DNA from: Bryopsis sp. KO-2023
Taxonomy: Eukaryota; Chlorophyta; Ulvophyceae; Bryopsidales; Bryopsidaceae
Length of the DNA stretch: 64,000 nt
NCBI GenBank assembly: GCA_030272585.1
Contig: BSYQ01000007.1
Coordinates: 1,616,001-1,680,000, forward strand
Direction of reading: 5' to 3'
In this document: positions 35,810 to 45,899 of the stretch, piece after piece
How positions within the stretch are numbered: position 1 is the stretch's first letter
Layout of the letters: the number at the start of each line of letters is the position of its first letter
The notes under the pieces: model-generated
What the model saw: only the letters and a program-made list of their open reading frames with translations
Databases searched by the model: none
Told to the model about the DNA's origin: nothing
Program-made: the position numbers and the translations under genes

Positions 35810-38202
35810 ATGGTGCCGATTCTGGAATGTTTTCGGGGGCCGGTGACCCGGGCGGTGGGCGGGTTGCGGTCTCCTGTGGTGTGTTCGGCGAGAAAATCGC
35901 ACAGTAACGGTTCACCAAGAGGTGGTAGGGACTGGAGTAGGCTCGCGGCCAGGAAAAAATCTTTGTTTTTGGGAGCTATGGGGTTTGGTGGAATGGGTTG
36001 GGCACTCAGTCAGGTAAAAAGCAGGTAGTTAAATCACTCCCTCCATACAAGCACTGGCATATTCATAACTCCATGAAAAACTCCATGAAAAAAGAGGGAT
36101 GTACAATGCTGTTCGAAATAGTGGGATTAGTCATCCCCAAAAGTGGAATGAACAAACCACGGATCTCATCAACACCTATTTATCCAAATGTTTTGGGTTC
36201 TATTTTTAGCCCCGATTCTTTCCTTTCTTCCTTTTGAAAACTGGTTGCCACATGGAGCTCCCATTGGTCATCTTAATAAGGGGGGAAAACTCAAGGAATG
36301 AGATGGGTGCAGGGATTTGTGGGGGGCCTTCCTGATACGTTGGACTGGCAAGGCATGCGGCTGTGGGTGTCTGGGAAGCCCTCGGATGTAACCGATCAAC
36401 AGGATACATCATCAGCTCCCCAAAAGCCTCAAACCAATGGAAAAATGGATCCAGAGTGAGTTGATGAATTTTATTCATATCTAGTTAATTAATTAATGTA
36501 AAATTTTAAAATTGGAGACCTCACCTCAAGGATATTTCGCCCGAAACGTTTGAAAATTAATCAATTCAACTTGAAAAGAAATTGGGACCTCGCCACAAGT
36601 ATTTTACCCAAATGTTCGAAAAGCTGAACACACCAGAAAAAAAAACAAAAAAAACCGTTGGGTTCTTGAAATACAGAAGGAAGAGTTTCCTCAGAGATTT
36701 CTTATGATGTTTTTTTCTAAAGTATTTTTTTTTGTGAACAGGACAAATGGATCTGTGTTTGGGGATTTGCTGTTGGTTTCTGGAGCCACGATCATTCCGC
36801 ACCCTTCAAAAGTCGACAAGGGTGGAGAAGATGCTTATTTCATTTCGGATAATAAGCTGGCCATCGGCGTCGCAGATGGTGTTGGAGGATGGGTGAGATG
36901 GCTTCGCTGTTCAGAGTTCTACTTTTCAAAAAATAGCTGTATTTATTATTCCATTTCAGCCTGGTGAAAAAATAACAAGAAGAAGAAGAAAAACCAACAA
37001 CTTCAAGGATTATGAACAGGGAGTTCATGTGGTCGGCAATTGTGGTGTTGAGAAATTATTGGGCTTTTCTTCTGTTCTGAAAAGATTTCGAGTTTGACAG
37101 TATTTTATAGTCTGTTTCAGACTTTATCTGGAGTCGACCCTGGCCTGTACGCTCGAAAACTCATGAATCATGCAAAAGAATTTGCTGAGAAGGAAAGCGA
37201 GCATGGCCCTGAAACACCAAAGCAAATGCTGTCCAATGCTCACCAGAAGACAGATTTGCCTGGTGAGAATCAAACCCCCTGTTTTATTTTCACCTTCCTG
37301 ACAAAAGCACTTCCATCGTTATTTATGTTTTTGGCGTACTCAGTGGTGGTGAAGAAAATGTGGATCTGTTGGTGCCTTTCCTGCTGTGTTTTTTTTTCTT
37401 GTTTTTCTGGCATCGACGGTGATTCTTCTGGGTTATGTTGAAATGTTTTTTCGAAACCAAGAAGATCACTGAACAAATATGTTCACATTTTTTTCTCTTT
37501 TTTTTGTCTGTCTCTCCACACACAAACTGCCACCACATGAAAGGCAAGGTTTTTTTCTATTCATGACTAATGCTTGTGTACTTTTTGTACAATAAGAGGT
37601 CTGCACATTGAGACGCTCCCTTCCTTTTGGGCCCTTTCTATTTCTCTCCGCTTTACTAAGCTGGTCAGCCCACAGCTCAACCTTTTTTGTGGGTTTGATG
37701 TGCAGGCTCATCGACCGCATGCCTTCTGTCGCTTGACAACAGCTCCTCCACTCTGTACACCGCAAACCTCGGAGATTCGGGATTCCTGGTTTATCGTGGG
37801 GACGATGTCGTGGTCCAGAGCCGCCCACAGCAATATCGATTTAATTTCCCTTACCAGCTGGCGTTCGACTCCGCACACGGAAACCAACCGGAACACGCGG
37901 AGGATTTGCAAGTGCAAATTCAGCCTGGAGACATCATTATCGCTGCTACGGATGGGTTGTGGGACAATCTGTTTGTCGACGAATGCACCACGGTGTTGCA
38001 AAGCTGCAAGAGGGAAGGAATGGGGCCTCAGCAGATGTCCAAGGTTTTGGCCCTCTGTGCTCAGATGAAATCGTTCAATAACAGCGCGGTGACCCCGTTT
38101 TTGGTGGGTGCGACGGAGAATGGGATTCCTTACAGAGGGGGTAAACCGGACGACATCACTGTTGTGGTCTCCATCGTAACTCAAGCAACCTCTAAACTAT
38201 GA
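35810..38202 (+). CDS. PPTC7: PP2C-type protein phosphatase, PPTC7/PTC7-like
   Basis: Five exons (35810-36013, 36313-36455, 36742-36892, 37121-37262, 37706-38202) join in phase to ~378 aa. It is a Mn/Mg-dependent Ser/Thr phosphatase of the branch found in mitochondria and plastids. The N-terminus is Arg/Ser-rich with a hydrophobic '[16 protein letters not shown]', fitting an organelle presequence. Metal-site motifs are present: '[20 protein letters not shown]' with 'DGVGGW', then '[10 protein letters not shown]', '[13 protein letters not shown]', '[16 protein letters not shown]' and C-terminal '[14 protein letters not shown]'. The linker exon 36313-36455 ('[12 protein letters not shown]') is supported by phase only. 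Which organelle it enters cannot be decided from the sequence. Confidence 0.88.
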
Positions 38203-39802
38203 TTCGTCTTTCTGGGTTTTCCCCCACGCACACACACTTTCTTTTCTGGGAATTGAAATCATAGGAAGGAGGAAAATGGGGGGAGAAGAGAAAGAGCGTA
38301 ATATGATGTGAGAAGGGGATTCAAAGTTATGACTAGTCGATCTTGCTGTTGAGTTTCGATTTGCGGGTGGGGGGAGAGGGCTGGGGGAGCAAAATTTTGT
38401 CAGTTGTGCAACATTTTACCATGCTTGGTCGGGGCTGGAGCTGTCAGACATCATGCACATGCAGATTTGGCCGTTTGGGGGGACATATTCGATATCTGTA
38501 GGGAAAAAAAGAGTAAGACTGAATGCCCTCACTGATGAACTTGCATTCCGGTTCAGATTTGGTAAGGCAGTGAGTGTCTTTCCTTTCTGCTGAGAAAAAA
38601 GTTAAAAGTTAGATGGGAAAAGGAAATTTTAACATGATGGCTTGGGGTTGCTAAATCAAAAAGGAAAGAAAAAACACAAGGAAATGAGGTTGAAAAAAAC
38701 AAACAAAAAAATTTACATTGAATGGAGTGTTGATGGACTTCTTTAGGTTTGGTTACGAAGCGATCGATCTCTGTTAATTTTTGGCATGACCCTTTTGAAA
38801 TGTTCCTTTTTTTTGTTTGAATGGACCACATGGATGTATGTTGGTGAACACAGAATCAGAATTCCTTTACATTATTGCAAGAAAAAGAGAGAAAAAGAAA
38901 AAAAAAATCCTGAAACAAATGAGATTAGCCTCGAAAATGAAGAAAAAAGGCTGGCAACGCTCGATATGAGTTTTGCAATGTTTTGTGAAAACTGCCTGCT
39001 GCTCCTTGGATGACAGTGGAGCTTCAAGGAGTGATTGTTTTTTGGTCTGATTTCAAAAAAAAAACAAAAAAAGAAACGGTGGAGCTTCGAGGAGGGATTT
39101 TTTTTTGGTCTGATCTCAAAAAAAGAGAAGAAAACAGTGGAGCAGCTGTGTACTCTTGCTGGTGCAAGTCTCTACTGGTGGAAATTTTGATGAGTATTTA
39201 AAAAAAAAAAAAAAAAAAAAGAAAGGGAGAGAAAGGGAAGGAGGGATTGGTATTGTTTCGAAGATGGTTGAGGGGGAAAAAAACATAGAAAAAAGAAAAA
39301 AAAGGATGTGTGTTTTTTTGTTTTTTCTTTTGATTTAGGAAAGAGCGCTGTTGGTGGCGATGTATGCACGCTTCATTTTAGAGCCGAGGGCTGTGCCCAA
39401 TTCACTTGCCATGTATTTGTTCGGTGAAAAAAAAAGCTCCTCTGGTCTTCAATTCCCTGTGATCTGCCTAAACCCGCTGGGACAACCCAAGCTCCGTTAC
39501 GACGTTACAGCGTTACACCCCTGTCTCCTACTTCACTTGTCATGAATCAGATAGGCATGTCGTCTCCCGCATACCTCGTCCCTACATTTGTTTGGGATAG
39601 AGTGCCCTGACTCACGGCCACCTCCATCCAATACACTGTACGCAGTGTATTGCATGGACTTTTTCCGTGTGAAAGAGCTCCACCCAACAATCAAATTCAC
39701 CCGTGGGGTGCAAAAGGGGTGGCTTTTCCCAAAAATGAGGAGGAACTTTCTTTGCGTGACAGAGAAAATTCGTCCTGCCACCGACCCAGCAAGCTGCTTT
39801 AA
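38203..39802. other. Intergenic, with a two-unit ~65-bp tandem
   Basis: No gene was recognised. Around 39,013-39,140 a unit with 'gtggagcttc', 'aggag' and 'ttttttggtctgat' followed by an A-run is repeated twice, with a fragment of a third. A further A-rich run lies at 39,200-39,305. Confidence 0.55.
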
Positions 39803-39810
39803 TGACGTCA
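39803..39810. promoter_or_regulatory. TGACGTCA palindrome upstream of small membrane-protein gene
   Basis: A perfect CRE/bZIP site ~110 bp before the start codon at 39,919. It mirrors the site upstream of mL46. Confidence 0.45.
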
Positions 39811-39918
39811 TTCATCTCAAATCCAGTATAAACGTGCGCAGCCACTCCGTGTTACCACTTCGTCTGGATACTATTGGTTTGGGCACTTCTCCAGGGTTTG
39901 AATAGCACGCACGATAGA

Positions 39919-40412
39919 ATGAACCGAGGACGCCACGTGCAAAAGAAGGGAGCCGGCAAGAACGGTGCTGGCAAGAACGGTGCGTGATGTAGTCCAGTCG
40001 TGTGCGGACTCGTCGACGCTGTGCGTATCGGCTTTGTTGTGTGAGGTTGAACGGATCGAAAAGCCCGATCCTGCAGTTCAGACAGAAAGGCTTAGGGATG
40101 CTGCACGCAGCGCTTTTCTACGTGCTGAGGTTTTTCAATTCTGGTTTTACAGTTCCACGCAACGTGCCGACCGGGGCCAAAGCAAAGGGGTCCACCAAAA
40201 AGCGCGTGGAGTACCTCCTCTTCCGGAAGGAGTTTGATGGGCATCAGAGCCTCTCGAAACCCTCGAGGTCCGAGACAAAAAAGGGCACCCAACCGATCGG
40301 AGCTCGTGAGCGTCCCGCCACCAAGACGAGCGCGCCTAGGACTGGCGTCTCGCTCATCCTCAGCTATGCCATCCTTCTCTCCAACCTGGTGGAACCCCTC
40401 CCTCAAGGCTAG
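39919..40412 (+). CDS. Small basic single-TM protein, 'MNR' family member 2
   Basis: Two exons (39919-39979 and 40153-40412) join in phase to 106 aa. It has an 'MNRGRHVQKKGAGKNG' start, a basic middle ('GAKAKGSTKKRVEYLLFRKE') and a C-terminal hydrophobic segment 'GVSLILSYAILLSNLVEPL'. It is a paralogue of the gene at 15,610-16,086: the start motif, phase-1 intron position and 'SL..SY..LL..L.EP' anchor are shared, while the middle differs freely. Conservation is thus limited to both ends. Function unknown. Confidence 0.7.
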
Positions 40413-40432
40413 CTCTGTCGCCAAGTGAATTT

Positions 40433-40497
40433 ATCCCTGCAAGGATGTGCGACGTCCGCTTTCTGAGGTCGTCGCATTGCTGTATCCTTGCAGGCTT
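40433..40497 (+). other. Hairpin in 3' UTR
   Basis: 'cctgcaaggat' at 40,436 pairs with 'atccttgcagg' at ~40,485, and the inner 'tgcgacg' pairs with 'cgtcgca', leaving a small bulge and a short loop. It begins ~20 bp after the stop codon of the small membrane-protein gene, so it would be in the mRNA's 3' UTR. A terminator- or stability-type element is possible. Confidence 0.5.
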
Positions 40498-41480
40498 GTA
40501 TTTTTTGAGTGTTTTTTTTGGGTTAATTTTTGTTTTGAGGCATGTTGGGGCCTCGCTGCGTGCGGGAAGCTTTGCCTTTTTTTTTCCCTCGTTGGAAGAG
40601 GGTTTTTTTTTGTTGCGCTGAGATGCGTGAAAGGTGAACCCGCTGAACGAACGGATGATGTTTATTTGTTGTTGATGTAAAACAATTTTTTGTCAAACAT
40701 GTTGCAACCTTGTTTGGATGCGAACTTCCGAGGAGGGCATTCCCACAGAAAATTATCTATTCGAGCGACGATTGAGGATGCCCCTGGGCGATATCACAGG
40801 GTGTACCGAAGAGTGATGTGAATTTGATTTTTGACTTCGTGGTCTTTCCCACAATTTGAGAGTACACACAACATGAGATATATTTTGGGGAGTTTTCTTC
40901 CCAGTCGATTGATTTGGATGCATTTGCATGCTTGAACAAAGTACTTCGATCCATTCCCAACTGATGATTGCTGCCATATGCATATCACGAACTTAGATGC
41001 GATATCAATACTTTGACATCAAAGATAAACGACAAGCGAACACAGCAAACGTGCTGCTACACACACGATTCCCAAACAAATTGACATTGTGGTCATCTTC
41101 GTTTTTCCATGTTCAACCGAACGACATAAAACTCCCACCCCGTTCATTGACAGAGAACGGGTGGCTGTCAGTTATATTTTGGATTTTCTTCAAAAGAACC
41201 CACATTTTGTTGAATGGCGGAAGACCACAAAGACCAAACATTTGACAGATCTGTGGATCGGTCAGAATTACTGTAACTTTATTTTTGCTTGTTTGAGCAC
41301 GAGGTTTCACTGCTTTAATTCTCTATATTCTGCGTTCTGCAAAGACCCCAACTTTCCTTCATTCTGAAGTCAACCGTATGACACGAGGACTCTACAGTTT
41401 CTTCAACCAATGGTTGTCTTTTTGGCAAATTTGCCATAGCCCTTTTAAAAAAGGGCGATGGGAATACTGTCCCGACGAAG
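40498..41480. other. Intergenic, no gene recognised
   Basis: One 90-codon open frame around 41,089-41,367 contains 'IDRERVAVSYILDFLQKN', which looks protein-like, but no splice context or family was found. A short inverted repeat, 'gcccttttaaaaaagggc', lies at ~41,439. Confidence 0.4.
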
Positions 41481-41485
41481 TCTCT

Positions 41486-44047
41486 CCATCCCAAATTTTC
41501 CGACCCCTACTTAAGCTAAAAAAAAGTTGGTTTTGACTTAAAGTCGGCCAAAAGTTGATCAAAAGCTACATGGCTTATGTCAGTACAAAGCCGATATCAA
41601 CTTATGTTGTAAAAAAGTCGAGTGACATATCAATAACATATGTCGATAACAGCTGTTTTTCGGCTTATGTTGATCAACTGTTCACCCAACTAAAAGTTGA
41701 CCAACATTTGTTTGAGTCGACGTCAACTGACTTAAGTAGATAAAATTGTCAGTACCAACTATTCATCGACTTGAGCCATTCAACTTGATGTGTGACTTAG
41801 AGTTAACCCACTTTGCGTTGATGGGAAGCCAGGTAACTTAAGTCAGAAAATGGTTGTCAGCGACTATTTTGTCTACTTAAGTTACCCAACGTTTTGGGCG
41901 GCTGAGAGTTATCCGACTTTGCGCCGATGGGAAGTTAAGTAACTTAAGTACGATGTAGCATCCAGAACAGTACGATCCCAAAAATAGCGCGCCTCGTACC
42001 AGCCATCATTCCGTCACGCAGATACCCAGTCACGGAGCAACCATCTGTGGTACCATCATCGTTTGGTGTTGCAATCGACGAGACAGGGAACCATAATAAG
42101 AGTGTCGACGCCGGAGTCGGGTTTCGTCGACGGAGCCAGACGTCGCAACAAACAGGGGCGGCAGTGTAGCCGAGAGACCAGGGTGGAGCGTCCAGCGCAG
42201 CTGCGGGGACAAACGCTCATGTCCCGTCCACGTCGTATCGGCAATGGTCCTCAGCGTGTGGTGTGTGTGTGTGTGTTGCAGGTAGGAGACCGTTCTCCCG
42301 ATGTCCGGTCGTGTCCTGGTGCAAGCCCGAGTGCCTTCATGGTGAGCAGCGACGATTCCAGGGTGAGTAGACCCCCAGGAGGGCCTCCTTTGTTCATGTA
42401 CCTCACTGCTTCCCCTAACCCTTTACAAGAGGTTGTAAATGTATCCTCCTGGGAGAGCCCATTCCGTTGTGGTTGCCTTGTGGAGATGCTGCTGCTTGGT
42501 GTTGAAATTCTGTGTGATAGATTGCAGGAGAGCTGCTCAATCCGGTGATTGTAACTCGTGACTTGGTGGGAGGTTCCTCCCTTCAGCATCCCTGATATCG
42601 CTTTGTGTAACTGGTCTGATGTTGCTGATGTCAAGGTACAGGGTATGTACTCTGTCGCTTTTGTTATCCTAACTTCATCCTGTTGTTTCGTGATATATTT
42701 TGTCCTACTGCCAATTTTTCTTGTCCTTGTACACTGCATGTTCTTGAGGATTGGTCATTTATCATAGAGATAATCCCTGTGATATTTTGTTAAGAAGGTT
42801 AACACTTTTTGCAGATTGAAGTTAAGGCAATGTTGGGTATCCCACAAGAAGATTCGACGGTACACATTATTCGGAGCTATCATACCCTGAGTAGCCCACC
42901 AAGAAAAATTGCTTTGGGCCCATTCGACATCGAGGTGGAGGCTGCTGGAGATAATGCCATCATGGATAGGTGGTGACGGGTAAGATCCTACTGCATTATC
43001 ATTTAGTGTCTGCTATGCCCGGTAACTCAGCAAGCTGGATTCGAGAAACGCCCAGATAATGCTGATTAGTTGCTGGGTGTGTCATGGTCCTTTCTGAAAT
43101 TTGTAATTTTGCTTATAGTTTCTGTCATTTCCTCTTTCCATTTTATTTTTCTGTGTTTTATAAGATTCACTACAATCATTGTAGTATTTAGGCTATTGAA
43201 TAGCCTTTGGAAATTTTCAAACCGGGCAGAGTTAAACTAAACCTTTGGTCTGGGTATTGTACTCAGGTGTCTGCTGTGCTCACGGTCACTCTCACATCAA
43301 AGAGTGAGCACAATGAGATTATCAAAAAAATATGGTCCTTGGGCGTTGGTTTGAAGATAGTGGGGAAAGAAACGGCACCATCACATTGAGGTCTTTGAAG
43401 TGGGAAATGAAGCAGCGTAAAAGCGGAAGGGGATTTGAGCATTCTTGTTTTTTAATAGATGTACGGGCAATACGAAAACAAGTGCTAATTGGGAAGGATT
43501 ACAAAAAAGCTGAGTTTTCTGATGGTTCGGCTTGGATTAGGGGGATCAAGAAATCTGAAAGAAGATTTTACTTGAACGATCTTGTAGAAGTGCGTGATTG
43601 GGCTTGAATATGTTTTGGGGATTGCAACTCACATAAAGATGCTTGTATTGATTGTATTATATGGATTCTTGTGTAAGATTCTCTCTCCAAAATGTCTGTG
43701 TTTTTGTTGCAGCCCCTGTAACATTTTCATTGTGACAATGCAGTCCACCCAGCTTCCACCCCAATAAAAGTCACCCAACTGTTTTCCGGCTTAAGTCACC
43801 CAGCTCGCACCTCAACATGAGTCGCCCGACGTTCGAGCGACATGAGCTACCCAACTGTTTTTCGGCTCAAGTCACCCAGCTCCCATCTCAACATGAGTCG
43901 CCCAACTTTCAAGCGACATGAGCTGCCTAGCTTTTTATCGACTTAAGTCACTTGACTCGAAAGTATAACTTTAAGTTGGGCAAAGTCGGTACCGACTTTT
44001 ACCCAACTCAAAACCCGACTTAAGTCGGGGCGGAAAATTTGGGATGT
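41486..44047. mobile_element. DNA element with terminal inverted repeats and dense subterminal repeats
   Basis: The two ends are inverted copies: 'catcccaaattttccg' at ~41,488 and 'cggaaaatttgggatg' at ~44,031, with pairing continuing inward through 'cttaagt' blocks. Within ~500 bp of the left end and ~300 bp of the right end are many copies of a short motif related to 'acttaagtcg' / 'agtcacccaactgttttcgg'. Such subterminal arrays are typical of transposase-binding regions. The centre holds several spliced-looking open frames rather than a recognisable transposase. It reads as a non-autonomous transposon carrying captured sequence. No clear target duplication was seen. Confidence 0.65.
42558..43607 (+). 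CDS. Spliced open frames inside the TIR element, unknown
   Basis: Possible exons: ~42,558-42,638 ('PFSIPDIALCNWSDVADVK'), then after 'tttttgcag' 42,817-42,976 ('IEVKAMLGIPQEDSTVHIIR' to 'MDRW' stop), and separately 43,267-43,607 with 'VSAVLTVTLTSKSEHNEI' and 'RKQVLIGKDYKKAEFSDG'. Donor and acceptor sites look normal for this genome. No family is recognised and how the parts join is not settled. They may be fragments of host genes picked up by the element, or an unusual element-encoded protein. Confidence 0.3.
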
Positions 44048-45298
44048 CGCCTTTCAGCTTAAAAAACTTGAAAAAAAACAACAACAAATAAATAAATAAA
44101 TAACCATGAAATGTAATAAAAACCCCGGAAATCCGCGTGCCAAAAAAAACCCAGATATGTTTTGAGACAAAACAGAACGTGGTGGAAATGTGTTTGTTTT
44201 TGGAAAGGTGCATTTTATTATTTTCTTGAGGAGGTTCACCTCCCCACGTGGGGAGCGTGATGTGGTTGCAATTAAAACCAACAAACAAAAACTGTCATAT
44301 TAATCTGGATAGAAACTGTAACAAATCATTGAAAAAGCCTTGAACAACTATTTTCTGTCGAGACGTCCAGGTACGCTTATCTTTGCCGCGGATGTATATT
44401 CACACCTTCTTCTTCACAATGTAAAAAAGTGTTTGCTCGTTTGTTTGTTTCTGATGAGCTATCTACTGTTGGGAATTGGATTTCAGAGTAGCCTTAATTT
44501 CTGTAGATGTGAACTAAATTAGTTGATGAGAGGAGAGATCTTGAAGTATAAGTTTGGAAAGTAGGATTGTGTCCGTGAACAATTTTCTGTAAGAAAAACA
44601 CTTGTTCGAAACAAGGCTAAGGCTGGCGATATTAACACTACAATAATAATAATAATGTAATTAATAGTTATGTAGTGGCAAAACTCAATCTTACACATAC
44701 CGAAAATCTGTTCAAAGCTAAGGTCCCTCTCCTCTTTCTCAATTGTTCCACCCATTGTCATTTTCTTTAATTCTTAGAGAAAAAAAAAACGAGCCAGCAA
44801 CTCAAAATGATTCTAAAAACCAAACTCATTTTTATGACATTTCAAAATTTGGAAACCCAGTGTTTCAAAGCTAGTACACCCCAAACATCAAAGGGGTTCT
44901 CATTTCATCCACGCCACCACCTCCTCCCTCTCCGAAAAAAACCACAAGATTTGGTTGAAGGGCCTGATTTAGTGGATATATTGATTTAATGGGAATATAT
45001 CATTGCATGGCTGGAGAAACAATCAATCAACCTTTGTAACCAAAACTGAATTGGTCAATCAACCTTTGTAAACCAAACTTAATTGGGAAATCAACCTTCT
45101 GAGGAGGAGCACCCTCAAACAAACTTTGGTTTTCTTCAAGACAGGGTTGTCTGCACAGTCGATCCGCATCGGATTGTCGCAGCACAGAGTTTTGTGACCT
45201 GTAGCCAAAAGTGCAATCAACTGTTCCGCGCATCCAGCAAACCCCACTCAAACCTACCTGCGAACTCCTTCGACGCGCGTTTATCTTTTTGCAGAACG
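44048..45298. other. Intergenic, with imperfect tandem before next gene
   Basis: AT-rich, with short AATA repeats near 44,085. At 45,018-45,095 a ~35-bp unit with 'caatcaacctttgtaa' is repeated in tandem, just upstream of the plastid Cys protein. No gene was recognised. Confidence 0.55.
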
Positions 45299-45899
45299 AT
45301 GAGCAATATCCAAACACACGCCTCCTGCGTGCGGCTCGTCGCACCCCCTCGTCCCAGCGTGATCAAGCGCGCTAGGGTCGTCTGCAGAGCTGACTTTCGC
45401 GAAGCTGGAACCGCCAAGCCTCTTAACTGTTACAACGATCTCACCACGGCTGACACCTTCAATACCTGCTACTTGCACTTCGACGAGGTTCGGGGAGATC
45501 TCTTGACGTTTTTAAGACGTTTCGTTAGACTGGTGCAGGCTTCTCTGAGAACCTGTTGTACTTCACACGGGGCACTGGAGGTCCAGAATACGAAATCAGT
45601 TTCGGGCGAGGGGGCGTTGAGTTGCCGCTGTTTTGCGATCCCCGCATTCTTGTTGAGAGACGATGAAACGAGTATCCAATAGCAACTACGAACGAGTTTT
45701 TGAAGGATCTGATTTTGTTTGTTTGTTTTTGTTCGTGCTGTAGCTGAAGGCGGATGAGATAGTCCAATGCGTCTCCGTCGCAAAGAAAGTCGTCGACGAG
45801 GCGCAATCAGCTGACGTCTGCAACGCAGAAGTGTGCACGAAGAAGGAACACGCGGACTGGTTTGCGAGCTACTTCTCTCATATGTTCGGGCTCGAGTGA
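45299..45899 (+). CDS. Small plastid-targeted cysteine-containing protein
   Basis: Two exons (45299-45487 and 45744-45899) join in phase to 114 aa. The first ~32 residues ('MSNIQTHASCVRLVAPPRPS' and on to 'RARVVCRA') look like a chloroplast transit peptide. The mature part (~80 aa) has five Cys: in 'LNCYND', 'FNTCYLHFDE', 'IVQCVSVAKK' and 'ADVCNAEVCTKKEHADW'. The paired Cys and acidic helix are faintly like redox-regulated CP12 proteins, but the core CP12 motif is absent, so no assignment is made. C-terminus 'FSHMFGLE'. Confidence 0.55.

Noticed and set aside
42063-42548. 161-codon open frame near the left end of the TIR element
   Set aside because: Rich in Arg/Ser/Pro from GC bias, starts without ATG context, and has no family resemblance; only the later exon-like parts were kept as weak candidates.
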